Origin: Sphingomonas sp. IW22
GTDB lineage: Bacteria; Pseudomonadota; Alphaproteobacteria; Sphingomonadales; Sphingomonadaceae
Length of the DNA stretch: 64,000 bases
Direction: 5' to 3'
Assembly: GCF_041321155.1 (NCBI RefSeq)
Contig: NZ_JBGGWB010000001.1
Location: forward strand, 992,001 to 1,056,000
Numbering within the stretch: position 1 is the stretch's first letter; each line of letters begins with the position of its first letter. Made by a program: the position numbers and the translations under genes. Positions 43,923 through 52,985 of the stretch are shown here, in pieces. The notes below the pieces were generated by a model. That model had not been told where the DNA came from. It did not search any database and was given only the letters and a program-made list of their open reading frames with translations.

Positions 43923-45443
43923 TCAATCCAGCGCCTTGACGATTTCTTCGACCATCTTTTTGGCGTCGGCCAGCAGCATCATCGTATTGTCGCGGTAGAA
44001 GACTTCGTTGTCGACGCCGGCATAACCCACGCCCCCCATCGACCGCTTGATGAACAGCACCGTCTTTGCCTTTTCCACGTCCAGCACGGGCATGCCGTAA
44101 ATGGAAGAGGATTTGTCGGTCTTGGCCGCCGGGTTGGTCACGTCGTTCGCGCCGATGACAAAGGCGATGTCGGTCTGGGCGAACTCCGAATTGATGTCCT
44201 CCAGCTCGAACACCTCGTCATAGGGCACGTTCGCTTCCGCCAGCAGCACGTTCATATGGCCCGGCATCCGGCCAGCGACCGGGTGGATGGCGTATTTCAC
44301 GCGGACGCCATGTTCCTTCAGCTTGTCCGCCATTTCGCGCAGCACATGCTGGGCCTGAGCCACCGCCATGCCGTATCCGGGGACGATGATGACTTGTTCG
44401 GCCTGACTCATCAGGAAGGCCGCATCTTCGGCGCTGCCGCGCTTCCACGGGCGGTCGGTGGCTGCCGCGCCGCCGCTGGCCCCTGCATCGCTCGCGCCAA
44501 AGCCGCCGGCGATCACGCTGATGAAGCTTCGGTTCATCGCGCGGCACATGATGTAGGACAGGATCGCGCCCGACGATCCGACCAGCGCGCCGGTGATGAT
44601 CATTGCGGTGTTGTGCAGCGTGAACCCCATCGCCGCCGCCGCCCAGCCCGAATAGCTGTTCAGCATCGACACCACGACCGGCATGTCCGCCCCGCCGATC
44701 GGCACGATCAGCAGGAAACCGATGACGAAGCTGAGCACCAGCAGCACCCAGAACGGCCACGCATCCTGTTGATGCGCGAACTGCGCCACCAGCAGCAGGA
44801 TGGTGGCGATCAGCGCCAGGTTGATCGCATGGCGCGCGGGCAGCAGGATCGGCTTGCCCGACATGTTGCCGTTCAGTTTCAGGAACGCGATGACCGAGCC
44901 GGAAAAGGTGATCGCACCGATCGCCGCGCCCAGCCCCATCTCGACCTTGCTGACCGGGTTGATCACCGCGAACGGCTGCCCGATCATCGGGACGACCATG
45001 TCGGCGATGCCGAACGCCATCGGGTTGAGATAGGCCGCACACGCGACCAGCACGGCGGCGAGGCCGACGAGGCTGTGAAACGCAGCGACAAGCTGCGGCA
45101 TTGCCGTCATCGCGATGCGCCGCGCGGTGACGATGCCGATGACCGCGCCTACGCCAATGGCGGCGAGGATTTCGATCATCGCCACCAGGTCGATCCGCGC
45201 CAGCACCGGCCCGGTCGCGGCGACCGTGCCCTGCGGTCCCTCCAGCACCAGCCCGACCGCCTGCGTGGGCAGATGCGTTGCCAGCGTCGTCAACACGGCA
45301 ATCGCCATGCCGATCATGCCAAGCCGGTTGCCCTGCTGGCTGGTCGTCGGCGACGACAGCCCGCGCAGCGCCAGGATGAAGCACACGCCCGCCACCAGAT
45401 AGGCCAGCGCCGCGAACGAATTGCCTGCGGTTACGTGCTCCAT
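43923..45443 (-). CDS. pntB: NAD(P) transhydrogenase subunit beta
   Basis: PntB is the membrane subunit that carries the NADP(H)-binding domain III of the proton-translocating transhydrogenase. The 506-residue product has about nine membrane helices (FAALAYLVAGVCFILAL and following), the NADP site VPGYGMAVAQAQHVL near 360, and GANDVTNPAAK downstream of it. A Gly/Ala/Asp-rich linker (about 330-345) joins membrane and domain III. The ATG at 45443 is preceded by GGGGTTGGGG. It follows pntAB with a 16-base gap. Confidence 0.92.
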   Translation of the reverse strand: MEHVTAGNSFAALAYLVAGVCFILALRGLSSPTTSQQGNRLGMIGMAIAVLTTLATHLPTQAVGLVLEGPQGTVAATGPVLARIDLVAMIEILAAIGVGAVIGIVTARRIAMTAMPQLVAAFHSLVGLAAVLVACAAYLNPMAFGIADMVVPMIGQPFAVINPVSKVEMGLGAAIGAITFSGSVIAFLKLNGNMSGKPILLPARHAINLALIATILLLVAQFAHQQDAWPFWVLLVLSFVIGFLLIVPIGGADMPVVVSMLNSYSGWAAAAMGFTLHNTAMIITGALVGSSGAILSYIMCRAMNRSFISVIAGGFGASDAGASGGAAATDRPWKRGSAEDAAFLMSQAEQVIIVPGYGMAVAQAQHVLREMADKLKEHGVRVKYAIHPVAGRMPGHMNVLLAEANVPYDEVFELEDINSEFAQTDIAFVIGANDVTNPAAKTDKSSSIYGMPVLDVEKAKTVLFIKRSMGGVGYAGVDNEVFYRDNTMMLLADAKKMVEEIVKALD

Positions 45444-45459
45444 CCCCAACCCCCGTCTG

Positions 45460-45762
45460 TCAGTGCTTCGCCGGTGCCGCCGGTCGTTCCTTTTTCTTGT
45501 ACATCGCCAGCATCCGCTGGGTGACGGCAAAGCCGCCGAAGATGTTGATGCTGGCCAGCACGACGCTCAACAGCCCAAGCCATTTCGACACCGCGAACCC
45601 CGCCGCCGCGCTGGCGACCAGCGCGCCGACGATGATGACCGATGAGATCGCGTTGGTGACCGCCATCAACGGCGTGTGCAGCGCGGGCGTGACCGACCAG
45701 ACGACATAATAGCCGACGAAGCACGCCAGCACGAAGATCGACAGGATCGAGATGAAGTCCAT
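45460..45762 (-). CDS. pntAB: NAD(P) transhydrogenase subunit alpha 2 (membrane part)
   Basis: This 100-residue subunit supplies the membrane helices of the split alpha chain: about three helices (FISILSIFVLACFVGYYVVW, AISSVIIVGALVASAAAGF, LLSVVLASINIFGGFAVT) and a short basic tail. Alphaproteobacteria have PntA split into PntAA (NAD domain) and PntAB (helices). Its ATG at 45762 abuts the stop of the PH-domain gene (TAG then ATG, no spacer), and it is followed by pntB after 16 bases. Confidence 0.92.
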   Translation of the reverse strand: MDFISILSIFVLACFVGYYVVWSVTPALHTPLMAVTNAISSVIIVGALVASAAAGFAVSKWLGLLSVVLASINIFGGFAVTQRMLAMYKKKERPAAPAKH

Positions 45763-46134
45763 CTAACGCCCTCCGCCCAGGATGTGATGCGCCAGCACCT
45801 GCTGCACGCCGACGATATTGGCGCTGGCCGATACCTTTACTTCCAGCGGTTGATCCGCGCCGGAAACCCACACGGTCAGGTCGGCGTCCATATCGAACGC
45901 ACCTGCACGCTCGATCGACCAGCGGGTGATGGATTTATATGGGATGCTCTCGATCTCGACCTTGCGCCCGGTCAGCCCCTGCACATTGACGGTGCAGAGC
46001 CGGTAATTGGTCAGGAAGATCAGGTCGCGCATCGTCTTGAACGCGATCAGCACGCGCTCTCCGTCGATCAAAACGGGCGCATAATCGCGCGCGACGGTCG
46101 CGGGATCGGTATTGGTCGCGTTGAACAGGCCCAT
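45763..46134 (-). CDS. PH domain-containing protein inserted in the pnt operon
   Basis: This 123-residue protein looks like a bacterial pleckstrin-homology-like (bPH) domain: strands RVLIAFKTMRDLIFLTNYRLCTVNVQG, the VEIESIPYKSITRWSIE segment and FDMDADLTVWVSG, then a C-terminal helix. Bacterial PH domains are poorly characterised; some bind lipids or partner proteins. It lies exactly between pntAA and pntAB, overlapping pntAA by one base (TGATG) and touching pntAB, so it is co-translated with the transhydrogenase. A role in tuning or assembling the enzyme is possible but unproven. Confidence 0.82.
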   Translation of the reverse strand: MGLFNATNTDPATVARDYAPVLIDGERVLIAFKTMRDLIFLTNYRLCTVNVQGLTGRKVEIESIPYKSITRWSIERAGAFDMDADLTVWVSGADQPLEVKVSASANIVGVQQVLAHHILGGGR

Positions 46135-47267
46135 CAGGCCGTGCCCGTCAGGCGGGGGTTCACCACCTGCCCGCCGCGCGTCAGACGGATCGCCTCCCCA
46201 ATTTCGTCGCCATCGGGCAGCACGGGGCGGCCCGCATCCTTGTCCCAGAAGGCCGACAGGAAGTTGAACAGGTTGCGCGCGAACAGGGCGGATGCGTCGG
46301 CGGCCAGTCGGCTGGGCATATTGCGGTGGCCGATGATCTTCACGCCGTGCCGCTCGACCACCTCACCCGCCACCGCGCCTTCGACATTGCCGCCCTGCTC
46401 CACCGCCAGGTCGACGATGACGCTGCCCGGCTTCATCGAGGCGACCTGTGCGTCGGTGATCAGCCGGGGCGCGGGGCGGCCGGGGATCAGCGCGGTGGTG
46501 ATGACGATATCCTGCTTGGCGATATGGGCAGAAACGAGTTCGGCCTGCGCGGCCTTGTATTCGTCGGACATTTCGGTGGCGTATCCGCCGCTGCCCTCCC
46601 CCTCGATACCCTGCACCGCTTCCACGAAAATCGGCTTGGCGCCCAGCGACAGGATCTGCTCTTTCGTGGCGGCGCGGACATCGGTGGCGGAAACCTGCGC
46701 GCCGAGTCGCCTCGCGGTAGCGATCGCCTGAAGCCCCGCGACGCCCACCCCCATCACGAACAGGCGCGCGGCGGAAACCGTGCCCGCCGCCGTCATCATC
46801 ATGGGAAAGGCGCGGCCATATTCGGCGGCGGCGTCCAGCACCGCCTTGTAACCCGACAGGTTGGATTGAGAGGACAATATGTCCATCGACTGTGCGCGGG
46901 TGATGCGGGGCATCAACTCCATCGCCAGCGCCTCGACACCGAGCGCGGCATAACGGTCGACCCGTGCCCGGTCGCCAAACGGGTTGAGGCCCGCGACGAT
47001 CCAGGCGCCGGGCTGAATCCCCGCCAGCGAATCGGGGTCCGGCCCCTGCACGCCCAGCACGATGTCGGCGCCCGCCAGCACCGATGCGCGGTCGGCGACT
47101 GTGGCACCGGCCTGAACCAGCGCGTCGTCGGTGACGGACGCAGCCGCGCCCGCGCCCTGCTCCACCGCTACCGAAGCGCCCAATCCCACGAATTTCCGCG
47201 TGGTTTCAGGCGTTACCGCAACCCGGCGCTCGCCAGGGGCGGTTTCGCGCAGGGCAGCGATTTTCAT
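46134..47267 (-). CDS. pntAA: NAD(P) transhydrogenase subunit alpha 1
   Basis: PntAA is the soluble NAD(H)-binding domain I of transhydrogenase, which moves hydride between NADH and NADP+ using the proton gradient. The 377-residue product starts MKIAALRETAPGERRVAVTPETTRKF, the family N-terminus shared with alanine dehydrogenase, and has the nucleotide fold GVGVAGLQAIATARRLGAQVSATDVR at about residue 170. The 42-residue cox4-like gene lies four bases upstream. Confidence 0.94.
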   Translation of the reverse strand: MKIAALRETAPGERRVAVTPETTRKFVGLGASVAVEQGAGAAASVTDDALVQAGATVADRASVLAGADIVLGVQGPDPDSLAGIQPGAWIVAGLNPFGDRARVDRYAALGVEALAMELMPRITRAQSMDILSSQSNLSGYKAVLDAAAEYGRAFPMMMTAAGTVSAARLFVMGVGVAGLQAIATARRLGAQVSATDVRAATKEQILSLGAKPIFVEAVQGIEGEGSGGYATEMSDEYKAAQAELVSAHIAKQDIVITTALIPGRPAPRLITDAQVASMKPGSVIVDLAVEQGGNVEGAVAGEVVERHGVKIIGHRNMPSRLAADASALFARNLFNFLSAFWDKDAGRPVLPDGDEIGEAIRLTRGGQVVNPRLTGTA

Positions 47268-47271
47268 GCTG

Positions 47272-47400
47272 TCAGCTGGCGATCAGCGCGACGACGGCCG
47301 CCGCCACCACGGCCACGATGATCGACCCGACCTTCACCATCCGCATGAAGCCGGCAAACGTATCTTCGCGCAGCGGCGTTTCGAGATGTTCAGCCATCAT
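47272..47400 (-). CDS. small aa3-type cytochrome oxidase subunit IV-like protein
   Basis: This 42-residue protein, too short for most gene callers, begins MMAEHLETPLREDTFAGFM and ends in a single membrane helix (VGSIIVAVVAAAVVALIAS). That layout, with the acidic amphipathic front, matches the bacterial aa3-type cytochrome c oxidase subunit IV family (COX4_pro_2), whose members often sit beside transhydrogenase genes in alphaproteobacteria. GAGGAAT precedes the double ATG. Its stop is four bases before the pntAA start, so it heads the operon. Whether it serves the oxidase or the transhydrogenase is not known. Confidence 0.8.
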   Translation of the reverse strand: MMAEHLETPLREDTFAGFMRMVKVGSIIVAVVAAAVVALIAS

Positions 47401-47511
47401 ATTCCTCGTTTCGACCTTTGGGATCGACCTTAACCAGCGGCGCGGGCCGACTGCAAGCGCCGCGAGAGGCCCCGGCGCTTAAGCCACGGTTTACGCTTGG
47501 CTATTAAAAGG

Positions 47512-47530
47512 GTGTCCGAGAGCGGGACAC
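47512..47530. promoter_or_regulatory. inverted repeat upstream of the NtrC-type regulator
   Basis: GTGTCC (47512-47517) and GGACAC (47525-47530) form a 19-bp dyad 20 bases upstream of the ATG at 47550. It lies between the divergent regulator and the pnt operon and could be an operator for the regulator itself. A GGGACA near 47533 is a possible third half-site. Confidence 0.4.
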
Positions 47531-47549
47531 AAGGGACAGAACGCGCGCA

Positions 47550-48971
47550 ATGACACGAAACGGACAGCGCCTGTTGATGCTGATCGACGATGAACCGGCC
47601 CAGCGCCGGCTGATCGCCGCGATCGCCGCACGACGTGGATGGCGCACGATCTTCGCGGGCGACCATGAGAGCGCTTTGGCAACGCTGGGCACGCCGGACG
47701 GCATGGGCCTGGACGCCATCATCCTCGATTCGTGGACGCCCGAATGCGACGCGACCGCGTTGATCGCCGATCTGCGGGGGGAACGCCCTTCGCTGCCGAT
47801 TCTGGTGCTGACCGCGAACGGATCGGTCGCCGGCGCGGTGGAGGCGATGCGCGCTGGCGCGACCGATTTTCTGGTCAAGCCGCTGGCCGCCGAACGGCTG
47901 CTTGCCGCGCTGGAAACGGCGGTCGCGGGCAAGGTAGCGGGCGAGCTGCGGCCGCTGAGTGAAAAACTCTCGATGCCGCTGGCCTTTGACGAGATTGTCG
48001 GATCGGCTCCGCAATTCCGCGCTGCGCTGGCCGTCGCGGCAAAGGCGGCGCGGGCGCGCGTTCCCGTCCTGATCGAAGGCGAAAGCGGCGTGGGCAAGGA
48101 AGTCGTGGCAGAGGCGATTCACGCGGCCTCCCCCCGCGCGCAAAAGCCGCTGGTGCGCGTCAATTGCGGCGCAATCCCCGCGAATCTGGTCGAATCGGAA
48201 CTGTTTGGGCATGAAAAAGGCGCCTTCACCGGCGCCTTCGAACGCAAGATGGGCCGTTTTCAGGAAGCGGACGGCGGTACGCTGTTCCTCGACGAAATCG
48301 GCGAAATGCCGCTGGATGCCCAGGTCAAGCTGCTGCGCGTCCTGCAATCGGGCGAGGTGCAGCCGCTGGGCGCGCGCCATGCCAGTCAGGTCGATGTACG
48401 CGTCGTCGCCGCGACGAACCGCACCTTGAGTCGCGAGATCGAGGCGGGGCGATTCCGCGAAGACCTTTATTATCGCCTCAACGTCGTTCAGGTTACGATC
48501 CCGCCGCTTCGCGAGCGGCCGGGTGACGTTGCGCCGCTGGCCCACCACCTGCTGGCGCGCATCGTGGAACAGCCGGGCCTGCGCCCGCTGGGCATCACCG
48601 ACGACGCATTGGCATTGCTGGGCAGCTATGACTGGCCGGGCAATGTCCGACAGCTGCACAATGCGCTGTTTCGGGCCGCCGTGCTGTGCGACGGCGACGC
48701 CCTGACACGCAGCGACTTTCCGCAGATCGCGAACATGGCCGCGAACGGCGTCCAGCCCGCAAGCAACGGGAGCGTTGCACCGTGCGGCGTCACGCTGTTC
48801 CGTTCGGACGGCAATCTGCGCCCGCTGGAGGAGATTGAGGCCGACGTGATCCGCCTGGCCATCGGCCATTATCGCGGCCGCATGACCGAAGTTGCGCGGC
48901 GGCTGGGGATCGGTCGCTCTACGCTGTACCGCAAGCTGGGTGAGCTGGGCATCGACCAGTCGGCGGCCTGA
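47550..48971 (+). CDS. NtrC-family sigma-54-dependent response regulator
   Basis: This 473-residue regulator has a receiver domain (residues 1-120) with the phosphate acceptor D60 in IILDSW, a sigma-54 AAA+ domain with Walker A GESGVGKE and the intact GAFTGA loop that contacts sigma-54 ([15 protein letters not shown]), and a C-terminal Fis-type helix-turn-helix ([18 protein letters not shown]). It should activate sigma-54 promoters when phosphorylated. Its cognate kinase is not in the window, and no sigma-54 promoter was clearly found nearby. It may belong to a signalling pathway whose other parts lie elsewhere. Confidence 0.92.
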   Translation: MTRNGQRLLMLIDDEPAQRRLIAAIAARRGWRTIFAGDHESALATLGTPDGMGLDAIILDSWTPECDATALIADLRGERPSLPILVLTANGSVAGAVEAMRAGATDFLVKPLAAERLLAALETAVAGKVAGELRPLSEKLSMPLAFDEIVGSAPQFRAALAVAAKAARARVPVLIEGESGVGKEVVAEAIHAASPRAQKPLVRVNCGAIPANLVESELFGHEKGAFTGAFERKMGRFQEADGGTLFLDEIGEMPLDAQVKLLRVLQSGEVQPLGARHASQVDVRVVAATNRTLSREIEAGRFREDLYYRLNVVQVTIPPLRERPGDVAPLAHHLLARIVEQPGLRPLGITDDALALLGSYDWPGNVRQLHNALFRAAVLCDGDALTRSDFPQIANMAANGVQPASNGSVAPCGVTLFRSDGNLRPLEEIEADVIRLAIGHYRGRMTEVARRLGIGRSTLYRKLGELGIDQSAA

Positions 48972-49012
48972 GCACCCTTCTCATCACCCGCCTCGCGCGC
49001 TAGCGCTGGGCG

Positions 49013-50020
49013 ATGGGTGGGGAAACACCGACGATCCATGATGTCGCGGCGCGCGCGGGCGTGTCCATCCGCACGGTATCGCGTGTCATCAACCGTTCGC
49101 CAAAGGTCAATGCCGCCACCCGCGACGCTGTGGAGCGGGTGATCGACGCGCTGGGCTTCGTGCCGTCCCTGCGCGCACGGGCACTGGCGACGGGGCGGTC
49201 CTTCCTGATCGGGCTGGTCCATGACGATCCCAATGCGCTGGTGCTTGACGCTGTGCAGCGCGGAATTGTCGCCGCATGCGTGGCGCGCGGATATGAGATG
49301 GTCGTGCATCCCGCACAGGGTGGGGGCAACGCGGTCATTACCGATGTCACCGCCTTTGCGCGCCGGTCGCGCGTCGACGGGATCATCCTGTTGCCGCCGG
49401 TGTGCGAGGCAGCGGGCCTGGGCGCGGCGCTTACAATGCCCAGCATCGCCTTCGCCGCGGCGCGCATCGCGGGCTATCCGGCGATGCTGGTTTCGAACGA
49501 ACGCGAAAGCGCCGCCGAAATGGCGCGACACCTGCTGTCGCTGGGCCATCGCCGCATCGCCATGGTGACCGGCCCGGCGGGTCTATTGTCGGCGGAGGAG
49601 CGGCGCGCCGGATTTGCACAGGCGCTGGCGCAGGCAGGCGTACCGCTGGACCCGGCGTTGGTCGAATGGGGCGATTACGGGTTCGAATCGGGTGTCGCCG
49701 CGGCGGAGCGGCTGCTGGCGCACCAGCCCCGGCCAAGCGCCATTTTCGCGTCGAACGACGTGATGGCCGCCGGGGTGCTGAAGGTCGCGGCGCGCATGGG
49801 GCTGGCCGTGCCGCGCGCGCTGTCGGTCGCCGGATTCGACGGCAGCGCATTGGCGACGATGCTGACACCCGCGCTGACCACGGTTGCCCGCCCGCTAGCC
49901 GACATGGCCGAACGCGCCGCGCACCAGTTGATCGACCGGCTTGAGGGGCTGGCGGAGGCCAGCGACGTGACGGCGACGCTGGCCCTGTCGATCGGTGAAT
50001 CGACCGGGTCAGCGGCCTGA
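49013..50020 (+). CDS. LacI family transcriptional regulator (hexuronate cluster)
   Basis: This 335-residue LacI/GalR repressor has the N-terminal helix-turn-helix (TIHDVAARAGVSIRTVSRVINRSPKVNAATRDAV) with the hinge helix RALATGRS, and a periplasmic-binding-protein-like ligand domain with FASNDVMAAGVLK and VAGFDGSALATMLTPALTTVARP. It sits convergent to uxuB and next to the hexuronate genes, so KdgR/UxuR-like control of that cluster is likely; the effector (e.g. 2-keto-3-deoxygluconate or a hexuronate) is unknown. A 14-bp palindrome in the uxaC/kdgK intergenic region is a likely operator. Confidence 0.88.
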   Translation: MGGETPTIHDVAARAGVSIRTVSRVINRSPKVNAATRDAVERVIDALGFVPSLRARALATGRSFLIGLVHDDPNALVLDAVQRGIVAACVARGYEMVVHPAQGGGNAVITDVTAFARRSRVDGIILLPPVCEAAGLGAALTMPSIAFAAARIAGYPAMLVSNERESAAEMARHLLSLGHRRIAMVTGPAGLLSAEERRAGFAQALAQAGVPLDPALVEWGDYGFESGVAAAERLLAHQPRPSAIFASNDVMAAGVLKVAARMGLAVPRALSVAGFDGSALATMLTPALTTVARPLADMAERAAHQLIDRLEGLAEASDVTATLALSIGESTGSAA

Positions 50021-50024
50021 GCGT

Positions 50025-51422
50025 TCAGGCAAAGCCCGCCGGGTCGGCAAGCGCGGCGTGCGCGCGGGCCAGGGCATCGACGAACACGGCATCGTCGCGC
50101 AGGTCGCCGAACACCGCCTCTACCGCCAGATTCTCGCGCCATGGCCGCCCGCGCAGGCGATCCGCCATCGGGTCCGACAGGCCGGGATGGTCACGCTCCA
50201 GAAACCGCAGCCACGCCGCGACCGGTACGGCCAGCCTGTCGACCGGCCGCCCTGCCGCGCGCGCGTCGCGCACCGTGTCGAGAATACGATAGGGCAGCTT
50301 TTGCGAGCCGTCCGCCGCGATCTGGATCAGCCGGTGGGCGATGGCGCGGTTGCCGAAGCGGCGCAGGATCGCGTCGATATAGCCGCCCACGTCCAGCGCG
50401 GCGGGCGGGTTCAGCGATGGCGCGATGTCGTCGCGCATCAACCGCTCGACAAAAGATGCCAGCCGCGCATCCCCCATCGCGTCCGCCACCGTTTCATGGC
50501 CCAGCGCAACGCCCAGATAGGCAAGCGTCGAATGCGCGCCGTTCAACAGGCGCAGCTTGGCATGTTCATACCCGCGCACATCGTCGGTCAGGGTGACGCC
50601 CGCCGCCGCCAGATCGGGACGCTCGCCCGGCGCAAAATCATCCTCCACCACCCACTGGGTGAATCGCTCGCGCTGGATCGGCCAGGCATCGCTGACGCCC
50701 AGCGTCGCATCGACCGACGCGCGCACCGCATCGTCGGTGGCCGGAGTGATCGAATCGACCATGGCGTTGGGAAAGCGCACCTCGCGCTCGATCCAGTCGG
50801 CCAGATCCGCATCGCGCGCGCGGGCAAAGGCAACCGTCGCCGCGCCCAGCTTGCGGCCATTATCGGCCAGATTGTCGCACGACATGACGGTCAGCCCGCC
50901 CACCCCGCGCCGCCGCCGTTCGGCCAGTCCCGCCACCAGCCAGCCGACAAAGGATCGGGGCGCACCTTCGCCCGCAAGGTCATGCGCGACGGCCGGATGA
51001 TCCATGTCGAGCGATCCGTCCCCGGCCAGGCAATAGCCTTTCTCGGTCACGGTCGAACTGACGATGCGCGTATCGGCGGCGGCAACAGCGTCGAGGATGG
51101 CACCATGCTCATCCGCAGTCAGCACCCGCGCGATCGACCCGATCACACGCGTCTCCGGCTCCGCATCAAGCAGCGCGAGCGTGTAAAGCCCGTCCTGCGG
51201 GTTCAGCGCATCGGCGACACCGCGCGAATTCAGGCTGACACCGATAATGCCCCAGCGCGCATCGGCGGCGTTCAGCGTGTCATAGACCGGCGCCTGATGC
51301 GCGCGGTGAAACGCGCCGGGGCCGAAATGCACGACGCCGATCCGCATCGCATCGCGGTCATAGTCCGGGCGCGCGACGCCGTCGGGCAGGCTGGTCAGCG
51401 TGGCGTTCGACAGGCGGCTCAT
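50025..51422 (-). CDS. uxuB: D-mannonate oxidoreductase / fructuronate reductase
   Basis: UxuB reduces fructuronate to mannonate with NADH in hexuronate breakdown. The 465-residue product belongs to the mannitol dehydrogenase family: Rossmann N-terminus (MRIGVVHFGPGAFHRAHQAPV, about 26-46) and the catalytic motif KLRLLNGAHSTLAYLG with its lysine and histidine. Mannitol and altronate dehydrogenases share this fold; the neighbour UxaC favours fructuronate as substrate. It starts by ATGA overlap with uxaC. The uxuA dehydratase that follows in the pathway is not in the window. Confidence 0.85.
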   Translation of the reverse strand: MSRLSNATLTSLPDGVARPDYDRDAMRIGVVHFGPGAFHRAHQAPVYDTLNAADARWGIIGVSLNSRGVADALNPQDGLYTLALLDAEPETRVIGSIARVLTADEHGAILDAVAAADTRIVSSTVTEKGYCLAGDGSLDMDHPAVAHDLAGEGAPRSFVGWLVAGLAERRRRGVGGLTVMSCDNLADNGRKLGAATVAFARARDADLADWIEREVRFPNAMVDSITPATDDAVRASVDATLGVSDAWPIQRERFTQWVVEDDFAPGERPDLAAAGVTLTDDVRGYEHAKLRLLNGAHSTLAYLGVALGHETVADAMGDARLASFVERLMRDDIAPSLNPPAALDVGGYIDAILRRFGNRAIAHRLIQIAADGSQKLPYRILDTVRDARAAGRPVDRLAVPVAAWLRFLERDHPGLSDPMADRLRGRPWRENLAVEAVFGDLRDDAVFVDALARAHAALADPAGFA

Positions 51423-52840
51423 GCGGGCGTCCCCAGCTTGTATGCGCGGCGAACCAGACCGACGGTCAGCTCATGCGCCAGTTCGGCGGCCTCCCAGTCC
51501 TCAAGCCGCCCTTCGGCAACCAGCCGCGCCAGGAACCCGCAATCGACGCGCCGCGCAACATCGTGGCGTGCAGGGATCGACAGGAAGGCGCGCGTGTCGT
51601 CGTTGAAGCCGACGGTGTTGTAGAAGCCCGCCGTCTCGGTCGTCATCTCGCGGAAACGGCGCATGCCTTCGGGGCTGTCGTGGAACCACCATGCCGGGCC
51701 AAGGCGGAGACAAGGATAATGCCCCGCCAGCGGCGCCAGTTCGCGGGCATAGGTCGATTCGTCCAGCGTGAAGAGGATGATGGTCAGGTCGCGCTCGCCC
51801 CCCACCACGTCCAGCATCGGCTTCAGCGCCGACACGTAATCGACGCGCATCGGAATATCGGCGCCCTTGTCACGGCCATGGCTGGCGAACAGCGTGGCGT
51901 TGTGGTTGCGGAAGGAGCCGGGGTGGATCTGCATCACCATCCCGTCCTCGACGCTCATCTTCGCCATTTCTGTCAACATCTGTGCGCGGAACAGCTCGGC
52001 GTCATTCGCGTCGGCGCGGCCCGCGATCACCTTGTCGAACAGCGCCTCGCACTCCGCGCGCGACAGGTTGGCGGTGCGCGCCGTGGCAAAGCCATGGTCG
52101 GTCGCGGTCGCGCCCATCGCCCGAAAGTCGGCGCGGCGGCGGCGATGCGCGGCGAGATAGCCGTCCCAGCGCGTCACATCCTCCCCGGTCAGCGCGGCAA
52201 AGCGTTCGAGCGCAAGGCGGAAACCCTCATGCTCGACGTCGATCACCGCATCGGGGCGATAGGTGGTGACCACCCGCCCGCCCCAGCCCGACGCCTGGAT
52301 CGCCTTGTGATGCTCAAGCGCGTCATCGGCGCCCTCGGTCGTCGCCAGCAGTTCGATGTTGAACCGTTCGAACAGCGCGCGCGGGCGAAACCCCGGCGTC
52401 GCCAGCGCTTCCCCGATGGCGTCGAAATACTGGTCGGCGCTTTCCGGCTCCAGCGCCACGTCGAACCCGAACACCTCGGCAAAGACATGGTCCAGCCACA
52501 TGCGCGACGGCGTGCCGCGGAACAGATGGTAATTCGCGGCAAAGGTCCGCCACGCTTCGCGCGGATCGGTCGCGGGGGGGCCGTTACGGTCGGGTACGCC
52601 CAGATCGGCCAGCGCCACACCCTGCGAATAGAGCATACGGAACAGATAATGATCGGGCGACAGCAGCAGCTCGGTCGCATTGGCGAACGGCGCATCCGTC
52701 GCGAACCAGGCGGGATCGGTATGACCATGCGGGCTGACGATCGGCAGCGCGGCAATTTCGGCATAGAGCGCGCGGGCGATGTCGCGGGTCAGCGTATCGG
52801 CCGGAAACAGCCGGTCGGCGTCAAGCTTGAGCGGGCGCAT
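51419..52840 (-). CDS. uxaC: uronate isomerase (glucuronate/galacturonate isomerase)
   Basis: UxaC isomerises glucuronate to fructuronate (or galacturonate to tagaturonate), the first step of the pathway. The 473-residue amidohydrolase-superfamily product has the metal-binding SPHGHTDPAWF near residue 35, the MWLDHVFAEVFG segment and HPGSFRNHN in the middle, and the C-terminal AWWFHDSPEGMRRFRE. It starts at the ATG at 52840 and overlaps uxuB by four bases. Across the 145-base divergent region lies kdgK. Confidence 0.92.
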   Translation of the reverse strand: MRPLKLDADRLFPADTLTRDIARALYAEIAALPIVSPHGHTDPAWFATDAPFANATELLLSPDHYLFRMLYSQGVALADLGVPDRNGPPATDPREAWRTFAANYHLFRGTPSRMWLDHVFAEVFGFDVALEPESADQYFDAIGEALATPGFRPRALFERFNIELLATTEGADDALEHHKAIQASGWGGRVVTTYRPDAVIDVEHEGFRLALERFAALTGEDVTRWDGYLAAHRRRRADFRAMGATATDHGFATARTANLSRAECEALFDKVIAGRADANDAELFRAQMLTEMAKMSVEDGMVMQIHPGSFRNHNATLFASHGRDKGADIPMRVDYVSALKPMLDVVGGERDLTIILFTLDESTYARELAPLAGHYPCLRLGPAWWFHDSPEGMRRFREMTTETAGFYNTVGFNDDTRAFLSIPARHDVARRVDCGFLARLVAEGRLEDWEAAELAHELTVGLVRRAYKLGTPA

Positions 52841-52905
52841 TGGTCCTCTCCTGTAAAATCATGCGGGACGCTTGCCGCCCCTTGGCTCGACGGGTTACCG
52901 CCTTG

Positions 52906-52919
52906 TGCCAGCGCTGGCA
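52906..52919. promoter_or_regulatory. palindromic LacI-type operator between uxaC and kdgK
   Basis: TGCCAGCGCTGGCA is a perfect 14-bp palindrome with a central CG and the TGxxAxCGxTxxCA form used by LacI-family repressors. It lies between the divergent uxaC-uxuB and kdgK transcripts, 66 bases from each start. A LacI-family gene is next to the cluster, so it is a probable binding site. Confidence 0.65.
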
Positions 52920-52985
52920 ACAGACTAGCCCTTGCCGCCCCGCTCCCGCTTGTTCCAAGGAAGCGCGCAGAAAGGATACGCAATC

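Noticed and set aside
43917-45524. 535-codon frame opposite pntB
   Set aside because: Its product is Arg/His/Asp/Gln-rich without any domain, and PntB motifs on the other strand are intact.
49676-49692. GGGTTCGAATCGGG, resembling a tRNA T-loop
   Set aside because: It is inside the LacI-type regulator frame and no acceptor stem, D-loop or anticodon arm surrounds it.
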